Notes: a model not told the origin generated them from the letters alone. Positions 51,917 through 61,174 are shown, numbered from the stretch's first letter. The stretch is DNA of 64,000 nucleotides from JABDOU01 sp041609995 (GCA_041609995.1 JBFIPU010000004.1:27326-91325), one strand, 5' to 3'. Program-made: numbers and translations.

Positions 51917-53127
51917 CCGCCCAGCCGGTCCCAGTCCACCGGATGGGAGACGACCGGGAGGTCGGCCCGGATGACCTCGAGGTACTTCTGGGCGGCCCCG
52001 GTGTTGAACACCACCACATCTTCCTCCGGATCGAGGCGGCCGGTCTCGACCAGGTCCTCGGCCGCCGCCAGGCACGCCCCCGTCTCCGGGCACACGGACA
52101 CCCCTTCGAGCGCGCTGGCCCGGCGCGCCCACTCCAACAACCGCTGATCGGAGGCTGCCACGGCCGCCCCGTCGGATTGGCGGAGGGCGTCGAGGATCAT
52201 GAAGTCGCCGACGGCGGCAGGGACGCGCAACCCGCTGGCCCGGGTATGCGCGTTGGGGACACGGGTCGCAAACCGTTCGCCGGCCTCGTAGGCGGCCACG
52301 ATCGGGGCGCACCCGGCCGCCTGGCACGCGTACATCCGCGGGAGCCGGTCGTCGTCGAGCCAGCCCAGCGCACCCAGCTCTCCGAACGCTTTCCACATGC
52401 CGATCAGTCCGGTCCCTCCCCCGGTCGGGTACAGAATCGCGCCCGGCAGCCGCCAGTCCATCTGTTCGGCCAGCTCGAGACCCATGGTCTTCTTGCCCTC
52501 GAGGCGGTAGGGCTCTTTGAGCGTGGACACGTCAAACCAGTCCATGGCCGCAGTGCCCGATGCAATGATGGCCGCGCAGTCATCGATCAGCCCGTCCACG
52601 AGAAAGGCGCGGGCGCCGTACCAGGCCGCCTCCGCCTGGTTCACCGCCGGAGTATCGGATGGCATGAACACCCAGGCCTCCATTCCGGCGCGCGCGGCGT
52701 ACGCGGCCAACGCCCCTCCCGCGTTGCCGGCAGTGGGAATGACCAGGCGGCGGACGCCGAGCTCTTTGGCGCGGCTGACGGCCACCGCCAGCCCGCGGCT
52801 CTTGAATGACCCGGTGGGCAGTTGCGACTCGTCCTTCATCCAGAGCCGATTGAGTCCCAGCTCCGCCCCCAGACGCTCACAGCGCAGGAGCGGGGTCATC
52901 CCTTCTCCGAGTGTGACCCGGTGGCGTTGGTCGGCGACCGGAAGCAGCTCCCGATACCTCCACAGCGAGGGCCGGCGACGGGCAATCTCGTCGCGTGGCA
53001 CATCGGCCGCGATTCTGGCCAGGTCATACCGGGTCCACAGTGGTCGTCCGCCGTGCATCGTCTGAAGCTCGTCCGCGTCGAGCTCGGTGCCATCGAGGGC
53101 CGACTCGAGGTGGGTCACGTACGTCAT
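51913..53127 (-). CDS. thrC: Threonine synthase (PLP-dependent)
   Basis: A 404-residue PLP enzyme. VTLGEGMTPLLRCERLGAE, the PLP lysine in LPTGSFKSRGLAVA, the PTAGNAGGALAAYAARAGM phosphate/anion loop, and LYPTGGGTGLIGMWKAFGEL all match the threonine synthase/TrpB-like group. The N-terminus resembles the ThrC-1 type that starts with a zinc-free MHGGRPLWTRYDL. It makes threonine from O-phosphohomoserine. ThrC-like threonine ammonia lyases cannot be excluded by eye. It is divergent from the GMC oxidoreductase. No hom or thrB genes are adjacent. Confidence 0.87.
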   Translation of the reverse strand: MTYVTHLESALDGTELDADELQTMHGGRPLWTRYDLARIAADVPRDEIARRRPSLWRYRELLPVADQRHRVTLGEGMTPLLRCERLGAELGLNRLWMKDESQLPTGSFKSRGLAVAVSRAKELGVRRLVIPTAGNAGGALAAYAARAGMEAWVFMPSDTPAVNQAEAAWYGARAFLVDGLIDDCAAIIASGTAAMDWFDVSTLKEPYRLEGKKTMGLELAEQMDWRLPGAILYPTGGGTGLIGMWKAFGELGALGWLDDDRLPRMYACQAAGCAPIVAAYEAGERFATRVPNAHTRASGLRVPAAVGDFMILDALRQSDGAAVAASDQRLLEWARRASALEGVSVCPETGACLAAAEDLVETGRLDPEEDVVVFNTGAAQKYLEVIRADLPVVSHPVDWDRLGG

Positions 53128-53210
53128 CTGCGCACGCTAGGGCGACCTGCGGTGTCTTGTCTCGATTACCGGTGCCCGGTATCGTGACCCACGGCTGTCC
53201 CGGAGGACTC

Positions 53211-55157
53211 GTGAACCTGAAACCGAGCGATGTAGAAACATTCGCAGCGGTGGCGCGCGCCATCCTGCCCTCGCTCGACGACAGCGACCCGTTTCTGGCC
53301 GCGACCATTGAGGACCTGGGCGTGCGGGCCCGATTCCCGCGGTTGTTCCACCAGCTGGCAGCGGCCCCCCAATCGGAGTTGCTGTTGGCGCTTCGCCTGC
53401 TGGGCTCCCGCGCAGGGGGCGCCGCCCTCCACGGTACGCCCCAGGCCTTCGCCGACCTCTCTCCCCGCGCCGCTGAGGCTGCATTGTTCAGCATGGCGCG
53501 CTCCCGGTTCCTCCCACAGCGACAGATCTTCAGCTCCCTCAAGAAACTGACCGGTTTCCTGGCGGCATCCGGAAACGCCCTCAGTCGAGCCGCCATGCAC
53601 TACCCCGACCCGGGACCACCACCCACCACCGCCAAGCGCATTCGGCCGACCCGTATCACCGGGCCCACTCATCTCATCTGCGACGTCGTGATCGTCGGTT
53701 CCGGGGCAGGCGGGGGTGTGGCAGCGGGGGTGCTCGCCGGCGCCGGTCTCGATGTCGTTGTTCTCGAAAAGGGGCATTTCCGAACCGAGTCCGACTTCAG
53801 CCATGACGAAGCACAGGCCTACGAGGACCTCTATCTCGACGCGGCATTGGGAGCCACCGATGACAAGGGCCTGAGCCTGGTCGCCGGATCATGCGTCGGC
53901 GGCGGCACCGTGATCAACTACACCACGTCGTTTGCGCCTCCCGCAAGCGTGCGGCAGGAATGGGACGAGGTTTCGGGGTTCCACAGCCTGTTTTCGGGGC
54001 CCGAGTTCCAGGAGTCGACCGACGTGGTCCGGGTGCGCGCCAGCGTCAACGACTACTCCGGGCTGCCTTCCAGCTCTGATGCCTTGATGGAAAAAGGGCT
54101 GCGTGAGCTCGGCTGGCATGTTGGCGCCCAGGAGCGCAACGTCGCCGGATGCCCGCAGGACGATTCGTGTGGGTTCTGCATCATGGGATGCCGGATCGGA
54201 GCCAAACAGTCGACGCTGGTGACCTGGCTCGAAGACGCATTCGAACAGGGCGCTCGCATCATCCCGGACGCAGAGGTCGGCAGGGTCACGACCTCGAATG
54301 GCCGGGCGACCGGCGTCGAGGCAACGGTCGACGGCCATCGGCTGCTCGTGCACGCCCGGGCCACCGTGCTGGCCGCCGGGGCGCTGAATTCACCTGCGAT
54401 CATGCTGCGGAGTGGCCTCGGACACGAGGCAGTGGGCGAGAACCTGCGGCTTCACCCGGTGACGGTCGTATGGGGTCGTTACGACGATCCGGTCGACCCG
54501 TGGAGCGGGACGCTCCAGTCGCGCTATTCCGACCACATTGTCGACTTGGACGGTCAGGGATATGGCGTCAAGATCGAGTCGGGTCCGGCCCACCCGGCGC
54601 TGGTCGCTGCGCTCGTGGGTTGGGGGGGCGGCGAAGAGTACAAGCGGCACCTCGCCGACTACCGCCACTGGTCACCGGTCGCAGCCATCATCCGTGATCG
54701 TGATCCGGGACGGGTCAGGGTGAGGCGAAACGGCAATCCCCGTTGGCAGTTCCAGCTTTCAGAGCGCGACCAGGCCATGGCACGGGCCGGGATCGAGGCC
54801 GCGGCCTTGATCCACGCTGCGGCCGGAGCGACCGAAGTCATGTCGACGACACTCGTACCGGCCCGGTGGCGGCCTGACGACCGGCCGGTGAGCCATTTCA
54901 TGGAGGTCATCGACAGCATTGGTTATGGATCAAACCAGACCGGCTATGGCTCGTGGCACCAGATGGGATCGTTGCGGATGGGGGTCGATCCCACGACCTC
55001 GGTGGTCGACGCGTACAACGAGGTGCACGAGACGCCCGACCTCTTCGTGCTGGACGGGTCAACATTTCCGACGGCCTCTGGGGTCAACCCGATGATCACC
55101 ATCGAGGCCATCGCCCATCGGGGCGCCGCTGCCCTGACAGCGAGACTCTCCGGCTGA
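53211..55157 (+). CDS. GMC-family oxidoreductase (long-chain alcohol oxidase / cholesterol oxidase-like)
   Basis: A 648-residue FAD enzyme begun at GTG 53211 with GGAGG four bases upstream. An N-terminal helical region of about 150 residues precedes the FAD fold, VVIVGSGAGGGVAAGVLAGAG, as in plant-type long-chain fatty alcohol oxidases. The glycine-rich SLVAGSCVGGGTVINYTTSF and a cysteine-rich loop CPQDDSCGFCIMGCRIGAK follow. The C-terminal motif SGVNPMITIEAIAHRGA, with His-rich YGSWHQMGSLRMG, holds the active-site His and Asn of the GMC family. It probably oxidises a long-chain alcohol or sterol. No cytochrome or dehydrogenase partner is adjacent. Confidence 0.85.
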   Translation: MNLKPSDVETFAAVARAILPSLDDSDPFLAATIEDLGVRARFPRLFHQLAAAPQSELLLALRLLGSRAGGAALHGTPQAFADLSPRAAEAALFSMARSRFLPQRQIFSSLKKLTGFLAASGNALSRAAMHYPDPGPPPTTAKRIRPTRITGPTHLICDVVIVGSGAGGGVAAGVLAGAGLDVVVLEKGHFRTESDFSHDEAQAYEDLYLDAALGATDDKGLSLVAGSCVGGGTVINYTTSFAPPASVRQEWDEVSGFHSLFSGPEFQESTDVVRVRASVNDYSGLPSSSDALMEKGLRELGWHVGAQERNVAGCPQDDSCGFCIMGCRIGAKQSTLVTWLEDAFEQGARIIPDAEVGRVTTSNGRATGVEATVDGHRLLVHARATVLAAGALNSPAIMLRSGLGHEAVGENLRLHPVTVVWGRYDDPVDPWSGTLQSRYSDHIVDLDGQGYGVKIESGPAHPALVAALVGWGGGEEYKRHLADYRHWSPVAAIIRDRDPGRVRVRRNGNPRWQFQLSERDQAMARAGIEAAALIHAAAGATEVMSTTLVPARWRPDDRPVSHFMEVIDSIGYGSNQTGYGSWHQMGSLRMGVDPTTSVVDAYNEVHETPDLFVLDGSTFPTASGVNPMITIEAIAHRGAAALTARLSG

Positions 55158-55191
55158 CCTCAGCTCATCTCGAGCTGATCTCCCGGGCTGA

Positions 55192-56385
55192 TCAGTCGTG
55201 GATTCGGTCGTTGGTGGCCGGGTCGAAGAAGTGCAGCTTGGCCGTGTCGACCACCAACTTGATCACATCCCCGCTGCGGACGGGCACGTCTGACGACACC
55301 CGGGCGGTGACCGAGGTGTCGTCACCGAGCACGGACGGGTCCTGTCCGGTGTCGGCCAGCAACTCCTCGATATCGGGGGTGATGACCGGTCGGGTCGGCA
55401 GGTGATAGTGGGCGAAGCTCTCATAGCCGAGCACCTCGACCACATCCACCTCGGCTGTGACGGTGCGACCGGCCGGTTCTGAACCAACCATGCGGCTGTC
55501 CTCGAACGCCGAGGGGCGGATGCCCATGATGATCTCCTGACCTGCGTAGCCGGCCAGGCTCGGATGCTTCTGTAATACCTCGGCCGGCACCTCGAGCGTC
55601 TCGGACGCCAGGGATGCGGTCATGCCGCCGCCTCCGTCGCTCTGGAGCGTGGTGTAGACGAAGTTCATCGCAGGGCTGCCGATGAAGCCGGCTACGAACA
55701 TGTTGTCGGGGTGCTGGAACAGCTCGAACGGCGTGTCGACCTGCTGCACTTTGCCCTTGCGGATGACGGCCACCCGGTCGCCCAGCGTCATGGCCTCGAC
55801 CTGATCGTGGGTGACGTAGATGGTGGTGGTGCTGAGCCGCTTGTGTAAGAGGCTGAGCTCAGTACGCATCTGAACGCGAAGCTTGGCGTCGAGGTTCGAC
55901 AGCGGCTCGTCCATGAGGAAGGCGGCGGGCTCTCGCACGATGGCCCGACCCATCGCCACCCGCTGGCGCTGGCCGCCGGAGAGGGCTTTCGGCTTGCGCT
56001 CCAGGTAGTCGGTGATCTCCAGTGATCGGGCGGCGTCTTCGACCCGCGCCTGGATCTCGGCCTTGGGCATGTTGCGCAGCTTGAGACCGAAGGCCATGTT
56101 GTCGAATACGGACATGTGCGGATACAGGGCGTAGGTCTGGAACACCATCGCGATATCGCGATCCTTGGGCGGCACATCGTTGACGACCCGGTCACCGATG
56201 CTGATCTTGCCCTCTGAGATCTCCTCGAGGCCGGCCACCATGCGGAGCAAGGTCGATTTACCACAGCCGGACGGTCCTACCAATACGAGAAACTCGCCGT
56301 CGGCGATGTCGAGGTTGACGCCCTCTACCGCACGCGTGCCATCCGGGTAGATCTTGCCGACCTCTTCCATCTGAATTCCGGCCAC
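55192..56385 (-). CDS. MalK/UgpC-type sugar ABC transporter ATP-binding protein
   Basis: A 397-residue ABC ATPase. Walker A GPSGCGKSTLL, Q-loop VFQTYALYPHMSV, signature LSGGQRQRVAMGR, Walker B AFLMDEPLSNLDAKLR and switch His in YVTHDQVEAMTLGD are intact. The C-terminal 140 residues are an OB/TOBE domain as in MalK, UgpC and MsmK (IIMGIRPSAFEDSRM and VEVLGYESFAHYHL). Such ATPases can serve several permeases. No binding protein or permease lies in the window, so it is probably a shared or orphan subunit for sugar or glycerol-phosphate import. Confidence 0.9.
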   Translation of the reverse strand: MAGIQMEEVGKIYPDGTRAVEGVNLDIADGEFLVLVGPSGCGKSTLLRMVAGLEEISEGKISIGDRVVNDVPPKDRDIAMVFQTYALYPHMSVFDNMAFGLKLRNMPKAEIQARVEDAARSLEITDYLERKPKALSGGQRQRVAMGRAIVREPAAFLMDEPLSNLDAKLRVQMRTELSLLHKRLSTTTIYVTHDQVEAMTLGDRVAVIRKGKVQQVDTPFELFQHPDNMFVAGFIGSPAMNFVYTTLQSDGGGGMTASLASETLEVPAEVLQKHPSLAGYAGQEIIMGIRPSAFEDSRMVGSEPAGRTVTAEVDVVEVLGYESFAHYHLPTRPVITPDIEELLADTGQDPSVLGDDTSVTARVSSDVPVRSGDVIKLVVDTAKLHFFDPATNDRIHD

Positions 56386-56525
56386 AATTACCTCCTACGC
56401 AACACAGCCGTGAGTCAGGCTATCAGTGTTGGGGGCGGAAGCCAACCGCAACCTCAACGCGAACACATTTCGCGCCCACAACCTCGTCATGAACGCGTCC
56501 GGAAGAGATCCCCGTGTCGTCCCAT

Positions 56526-57030
56526 GCGCAAAGATGACTCGCCCTCACCTCTCCCACGCGAGCCGCCGCGCACGCGTCACCGCAACCCTCCGAAATTTCC
56601 CCTTAGCGCTCGCCAATCGCGTCCGTAGGGTCCACCACGTTCGCCCGACCCACAGAGATCACTCGCCCTCACCTCTCCCACGCCAGCCGCCGCGTACGCG
56701 TCACCCCAACCCTCCGAAGCCTCACTGTCGCGCCCCGCAGGGGCGCACAGAAAAACGCGGTCATCCCACGCGCAGAGATGACTCGCCAGTATCTCTCAGA
56801 CCACAGCCGCCGCGTACGCGTCACCGCAACCCTCCGAAATCTCACCGTCGCGCCCCGAACGGGCGCACGGAATAAGCACGCGTACGCCTCACCGCAACTC
56901 GAGCGCACAGAAAAACGCGGCCATCCCACGCGCAGAGATGGCTCGCCAGTATCTCTCAGACCACAGCCGCCGCGTACGCGTCACCGCAACCCTCCGAAAC
57001 CTCGCCCTGGCGCCCCACAGGGGCGCATAA
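56526..57030. repeat. Four imperfect direct repeats of about 120 bp with hairpins
   Basis: Copies anchored on agccgccgcg occur at 56561, 56685, 56805 and 56965 (spacing 124, 120, 160). Each copy has a gagat...atctc segment, the block agccgccgcgtacgcgtcac, then caaccctccgaa. In three copies a 7-bp GC hairpin follows with variable loop (gcgcccc/ggggcgc type). The extra length before the last copy is a partial unit at about 56875-56900. The core cgcgtacgcg is a 10-bp palindrome. They lie between tRNA-Glu and the ABC ATPase. No protein frame is credible. Confidence 0.85.
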
Positions 57031-57040
57031 AAAGAACTCG

Positions 57041-57113
57041 TAGCCCCGACCGGATTTGAACCGGCGTTACTGCCTTGAGAGGGCAGCGTCCTGGGCCGCT
57101 AGACGACGGGGCC
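57041..57113 (-). tRNA. tRNA-Glu (anticodon CTC)
   Basis: A 73-nt cloverleaf on the minus strand. The acceptor strand starts GGCCCCG and pairs with CGGGGCT, with discriminator A. The anticodon stem CTGCC/GGCAG closes loop CTCTCAA, so the anticodon is CTC, reading GAG. The T-loop is TTCAAAT, with a five-base GC stem. CCA is not encoded. It lies 60 bp after tRNA-Gln. Confidence 0.95.
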
Positions 57114-57173
57114 GTGTTGGGTTTTTGAAGGCTCGCGCCCGAGCGCTTGGGTCGGTACCTCGAGTGAGGTCCG

Positions 57174-57245
57174 CTCGGAGGGGAGGACTCGAACCCCCAA
57201 CGACTGGACCAGAACCAGCTGTGTTACCGATTACACCACCTCCGA
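57174..57245 (-). tRNA. tRNA-Gln (anticodon CTG)
   Basis: A 72-nt cloverleaf on the minus strand. Acceptor TCGGAGG pairs with CCTCCGA, discriminator G. The anticodon stem CTGG/CCAG closes loop TTCTGGT, so the anticodon is CTG, reading CAG. The T-loop is TTCGAGT. CCA is not encoded. It lies between tRNA-Glu and the DUF4870 gene, all on the same strand as gltX. Confidence 0.95.
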
Positions 57246-57351
57246 ATGGTGGGGCAGCGCTTGGCTGCGGCCGAAAGCATAGCCGGGGCAGGCCGCGTAG
57301 ACCGTGGTTCGGGACCCTGGTCGGCTCAGACGGGATCCAGGCGCCGCTCGG

Positions 57352-57858
57352 CTAGGAGATCATCCGGATGTTGATGGGATACCGGTAGTCCTCACCGTTG
57401 GAGGCCTTGACGGAGGCGATGATGGTGAGTGCCAGCCATCCGATGGCCACGATGGGAAGCAAGATGATCCCGATGATGGCGATGATGAGGATGGCCGAGA
57501 CCGCGAGGGCGATGAACCCGGTGATCTGGAAGTTCAGGGCCTCGGCCGCGTTGGCGCGCACGCGAGGGCTGGCGTCCTTCTTGAGCAGATACACGAACAG
57601 CGGACCGAGGAAGGAAGGAGGGCCGACGAGCCCGATCAGGCCCGATGCGTGGGCGAGCACCGACCACGTCTGTTCGTCTGCGGCGGACATCGAACCGCCC
57701 GATGACACCACCGGGCCCTGGGGTGCAGGTGTCGAGGCGGGGGCAATGTCGTCGAGCGGGTCACCGGCGACGTCCCGGATCTCGCGGTGGGCGGCCTCCA
57801 TGGCATCGTCTGGTCCCGGTGGATCGGCGTAAGGGGTGTCTCCTGGTTGATCAGCCAT
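57352..57858 (-). CDS. DUF4870 membrane protein
   Basis: A protein of about 168 residues with start MADQPGDTPYADPPG, supported by GGGAG five bases upstream; the frame runs further upstream without signal. An acidic, proline-rich N-terminal 60 residues is followed by the DUF4870 region: TWSVLAHASGLIGLVGPPSFLGPLFVYLLKKDASPRVRANAAEALNFQITGF (given here as adjoining motifs HASGLIGL, FLGPLFVYL and AAEALNFQ). Three membrane helices fill it. This family of Tic20-like small membrane proteins is common in bacteria; function is unknown. Confidence 0.88.
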   Translation of the reverse strand: MADQPGDTPYADPPGPDDAMEAAHREIRDVAGDPLDDIAPASTPAPQGPVVSSGGSMSAADEQTWSVLAHASGLIGLVGPPSFLGPLFVYLLKKDASPRVRANAAEALNFQITGFIALAVSAILIIAIIGIILLPIVAIGWLALTIIASVKASNGEDYRYPINIRMIS

Positions 57859-57908
57859 TGCTGCTCCCATCTCGAAACTCGTCACCAGCACCCAGGCTAG
57901 CCGCCCTG

Positions 57909-59348
57909 TCACAAGCGGCTGCGGGCCGCCTCCAGCCGGGCGAGGCTGTCGTCCCGCCCCAACACCTCCAGTGACTCGAATAACGGCGGGCTGATCGAAG
58001 AGCCCGAGATGGCGACCCGCAACGGTTGCAGCCCCTTGCGACCGTTGAGCTGCAGGTGATCGAGCATGGCCCGCAGAGCGCCCTCGATGTGTTGCGTGTC
58101 CCAAACTTCCAGGTCGCGCAGCCGGGCAAGAGCGTCGTCGACGGCCGCCGCGGCGTCGGGCGCCGTCATGATCTTCTCCCAGGAGCCGGAGTCATACTCG
58201 ATGTCGTCTGTCAGCAAGAACCGCACCTGCTCCCCCACGTCGGTCAGCAGCTTGATCCGTTCCTTCACGTGGGGGGCGATGCCCGCCAGGCGGGAGCGCT
58301 GAAGCGGTGACAACTCGCCGTATTCATCTGCGATCAGGTGCTCCAGGCGCGAGAGGAACTCGGCATCGCCCATGTTCCTGATGTAGACGCCGTTCATCCA
58401 CAGCAGCTTGTCGTTGTCGAAGATGGCCGCATTGGGCTGTACCGCGTCGAGCCGAAAACGGCCAACCGCCTCTTCGAGCGTGAAGACGTCCTGGTCCTCG
58501 CCGAAGGACCACCCGAGCAAGGCGAGATAGTTCACCATCGCCTCGGGCAGATAGCCGGCCTCGCGATAGGCCCGGAGCGACGTGTCGCCGTGCCGCTTCG
58601 ACAGCTTCTTGCCGTCGGGCCCCATCAACAGCGGTAGGTGGGCGTACCGGATCGGCACGGCATCGAGGGCTTCTCCGATCAGGATGTGCTTGGGAGTCGA
58701 TGACAACAAGTCCTCTCCCCGGATCACATGGGTGATCTCGAAATCGACGTCGTCGACACTCGAGGCCAGGTGGTAGGTGGGTGTGCCGTTGGATCGCAGA
58801 ATCACGAAATCTTCGACGTGGTCGTGCCCAAAGCGAACCTCCCCCCGGACCAAATCTCGAAACACGGTCTCTCCCGGCCGCGGGACCTTGAGCCGGATCA
58901 CCGCATCTTCGCCCGCCGCCCGGCGTTTGGCGGCCTCGGTGGGGTCGTAGTCTCGATAGCGCCCGTCGTAGCCGGGCGGCCGCCCTTCGGCCTGGGCCAC
59001 CCGGCGCATCTCATCGAGCTCCTTCGCGGTCGCGAAGCAGAGATAGGCCTGGCCTCCCTCCATCAGGCGTTCGGCCACCTGCCGGTACCGGTCCAGTCGG
59101 AGAGACTGGCGATACGGCGCATGGGGCCCGTCCTTGTCGATGCCCTCGTCCCAATCCAGGCCCAGCCACCGCATCCCTTCCAGGATGTCCTGCTGGAATT
59201 CATCGGATGAACGGAGGGTGTCGGTGTCATCGGAGCGGAGGATGAACTCGCCACCGTTTCCTCGTACCGCCAGGTAGTTGTAGAGCGCCGTGCGCGCCCC
59301 GCCCACGTGGAGATAGCCGGTCGGCGAAGGAGCAAAACGAACCCTCAT
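57909..59348 (-). CDS. gltX: Glutamyl-tRNA synthetase, probably non-discriminating
   Basis: A 479-residue class I synthetase, started at MRVRFAPSPTGYLHVGGARTA, which holds the HIGH-type motif HVGG. The KMSKS-type motif is KKLSKRHGD. EDLLSSTPKHILIGEAL and RYAHLPLLMGPDG are conserved between them. The start ATG overlaps the stop of the FAH gene upstream (ATGA). Length fits bacterial GluRS. In actinobacteria GluRS usually charges both tRNA-Glu and tRNA-Gln, with GatCAB amidating the latter. Both tRNA genes lie just downstream on the same strand. Whether it is discriminating cannot be told from the motifs alone. Confidence 0.95.
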   Translation of the reverse strand: MRVRFAPSPTGYLHVGGARTALYNYLAVRGNGGEFILRSDDTDTLRSSDEFQQDILEGMRWLGLDWDEGIDKDGPHAPYRQSLRLDRYRQVAERLMEGGQAYLCFATAKELDEMRRVAQAEGRPPGYDGRYRDYDPTEAAKRRAAGEDAVIRLKVPRPGETVFRDLVRGEVRFGHDHVEDFVILRSNGTPTYHLASSVDDVDFEITHVIRGEDLLSSTPKHILIGEALDAVPIRYAHLPLLMGPDGKKLSKRHGDTSLRAYREAGYLPEAMVNYLALLGWSFGEDQDVFTLEEAVGRFRLDAVQPNAAIFDNDKLLWMNGVYIRNMGDAEFLSRLEHLIADEYGELSPLQRSRLAGIAPHVKERIKLLTDVGEQVRFLLTDDIEYDSGSWEKIMTAPDAAAAVDDALARLRDLEVWDTQHIEGALRAMLDHLQLNGRKGLQPLRVAISGSSISPPLFESLEVLGRDDSLARLEAARSRL

Positions 59349-60109
59349 CGCCGCCCAACCGGGTTGCGAAGGGTGCCGATTCCCTCGATGGCGCAATCGA
59401 CGACATCACCGGCCTCGATGGGACCGACCCCGGCCGGCGTGCCCGTGAGCAGAACGTCACCTGGCAGCAGGGTCATGACGGCGCTGACGTGCTCCACCAG
59501 CTCCCCCACCCCGAATTGCAGGTCGGTCAACACGCCCTCCTGGCGCAGCTGGCCGTTGACGTGGCAGGTGATGGTCCAATCCTGTCCGGGATCGAACTCG
59601 GTCTCGATTGCCGGGCCCAGCGGACAAAACGAGTCGAAGCCTTTGGCTCGCGACCACTGGCCATCTCTCGCCTGCAGATCGCGAGCCGTTACGTCGTTGC
59701 CGACGGTGTAGCCGAGGATGTAGTCACCAGCGGATTCCGCCGGCACGTTGCGCGCGACCTTGCCGACCACTGCCACCAGCTCCACTTCGTGGTGGACGTT
59801 GGAGCTCTGGGGAGGCAGGACGATCGGCTGGTGAGGGCCGATGACGGCGGTGGCGGGTTTGAGGAACATCAACGGCTCGTCCGGCGTCGCGCTCCCCATC
59901 TCGGCGGCGTGATCCGCGTAGTTCTTGCCGATGGCGATGACCTTGGTCGGGAGAACGGGCGCCAGCAACTCGGCCTCGTCGAAGGGGAGGAGGCTCTCGG
60001 TGGGCTCCCAGGCCACGAACGGGGTGCCCCGGTATAGGCGCACGCCCTCTTCTTCGACGCCGCCGTAGGTGATGTCGTCACGTCCACTGCGCACGCGAAC
60101 GATCTTCAC
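59345..60109 (-). CDS. Fumarylacetoacetate hydrolase family protein
   Basis: A 254-residue protein with the FAH C-terminal fold. TKVIAIGKNYADHAAEMG, PLMFLKPATAVIGP, VHHEVELVAVVG (metal-binding Glu residues), YTVGNDVTARDLQ and LLPGDVLLTGTPAGVGPI are all family motifs. Members hydrolyse or decarboxylate acylpyruvates and related beta-dicarbonyl acids with magnesium. It is coupled by a four-base overlap to gltX downstream. Exact substrate unknown. Confidence 0.92.
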   Translation of the reverse strand: MKIVRVRSGRDDITYGGVEEEGVRLYRGTPFVAWEPTESLLPFDEAELLAPVLPTKVIAIGKNYADHAAEMGSATPDEPLMFLKPATAVIGPHQPIVLPPQSSNVHHEVELVAVVGKVARNVPAESAGDYILGYTVGNDVTARDLQARDGQWSRAKGFDSFCPLGPAIETEFDPGQDWTITCHVNGQLRQEGVLTDLQFGVGELVEHVSAVMTLLPGDVLLTGTPAGVGPIEAGDVVDCAIEGIGTLRNPVGRR

Positions 60110-60122
60110 GGACCTACGCTCC

Positions 60123-60656
60123 TCACGGGTACACCTGGCCGGTCGAGAACGCCCTGATCGTAGCCTTCTGTCGTTCGGTCAGAGATGGGTCATCCGGGTC
60201 GACCCGGCCCTCAACGATCACGAACACGCCTTTCGCCTCGGCCAGCACCTGATCATCGAGAAACCCGGCGGCCTCGACGATCAGCTTGCGTCCGGCCTTC
60301 TCGGCCAACCACGCCTCGGCCCTGATCGGCACCTCGACCGGATGCGGGCGCCGATAGTTCACATTCAGGTTGGCCGTGACACCGACGGCCTGGTGGGCGA
60401 TCAGCACCGAGCCCATGATGTCGTCGTAGAAGGCAGCAACGATGCCACCGTGGACGATTCCGGGACCGCCCTCGAATCTGCGGGCGAACTCGTATTCCGT
60501 GACGACCTTGTCGCCGTCGGGCCGCACCTCGATGTGAAGACCGTGCTCATTGTCGGGACCGCAACCGAAGCACCATGGCATCTGGAACGGCGGCACAACA
60601 GAGCCCGCCGGGACGGGAACCACGTTGCCGGTCAGATAGCGGAAGCTTTGGGTCAC
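60123..60656 (-). CDS. PaaI-type hotdog thioesterase
   Basis: A 177-residue protein with a hotdog fold. CFGCGPDNEHGLHIEVRPDGD is the start of the fold, and EGGPGIVHGGIVAAFYDDIMG holds the family His-Gly-Gly motif with the active-site Asp. NLNVNYRRPHPVEVPIRAEAW follows. Members hydrolyse acyl-CoA thioesters. It lies between the FAH gene and a protein of unknown function that overlaps its start by four bases. Confidence 0.9.
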   Translation of the reverse strand: MTQSFRYLTGNVVPVPAGSVVPPFQMPWCFGCGPDNEHGLHIEVRPDGDKVVTEYEFARRFEGGPGIVHGGIVAAFYDDIMGSVLIAHQAVGVTANLNVNYRRPHPVEVPIRAEAWLAEKAGRKLIVEAAGFLDDQVLAEAKGVFVIVEGRVDPDDPSLTERQKATIRAFSTGQVYP

Positions 60657-61171
60657 GTCTGCAGCGGGCGCGCACCCGCCTTGAGCCGATCCCGCAGCTC
60701 CGCCAGGGGCGCCGTGAGCAACCGGGGGTCGACGGCCGCGACCATCGCCCGACCGTACATCGCACCGTGCGCCGCCTTACCAACCCAGCGACGGCGATCG
60801 GCACCCAACGCCGAGCGAGCTGTGCCTGTGGTTTCGCGGTCCAGGCCCATGATCGCCAGCACGACATCGATGTCCGACGGACTGGGGGCTCGGCCGAAAT
60901 GGGCGGCTCGCGCCGAAACCAGGTTGATGGCCGTACGCCGCACGCGCTCAGCGTCTTCTCCCGGCTCGAGTTCCATTTCGCGATCCGCCAGCAGCCGGAG
61001 GGCATAACCCGTATCGGGGCCCGGCGTGCCAAAGCCGGGGCCAGTCGGTACATCCTCGGGCGCAGTGATGTCTCCGGGCCGGGTGGGGCGCCACGGGCGC
61101 GCCGGCATCGGTTCCGACGCCTGCCGGGGCAAGTCGTTCGGATCGAGCTCGATCTTGGGCTGTTGCGCCAT
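60653..61171 (-). CDS. Uncharacterised protein
   Basis: A 172-residue protein. The first 60 residues are proline-rich and probably unstructured (PARPWRPTRPGDITAPEDVP). The rest is helical with RLLADREMELEPGEDAERVR and SPSDIDVVLAIMGLDRE. No signal peptide, membrane segment or known motif is seen. The stop of this gene overlaps the start of the PaaI thioesterase gene by four bases, and its start follows ilvE by three bases on the same strand. I do not recognise the family. Confidence 0.6.
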   Translation of the reverse strand: MAQQPKIELDPNDLPRQASEPMPARPWRPTRPGDITAPEDVPTGPGFGTPGPDTGYALRLLADREMELEPGEDAERVRRTAINLVSARAAHFGRAPSPSDIDVVLAIMGLDRETTGTARSALGADRRRWVGKAAHGAMYGRAMVAAVDPRLLTAPLAELRDRLKAGARPLQT

Positions 61172-61174
61172 CGT

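Noticed and set aside
56526..57030. CRISPR array
   Set aside because: Units are about 120 bp, diverged from each other and have no unique spacers; no cas genes are near. The lone RecB-like genes are not clustered with Cas1/Cas2.
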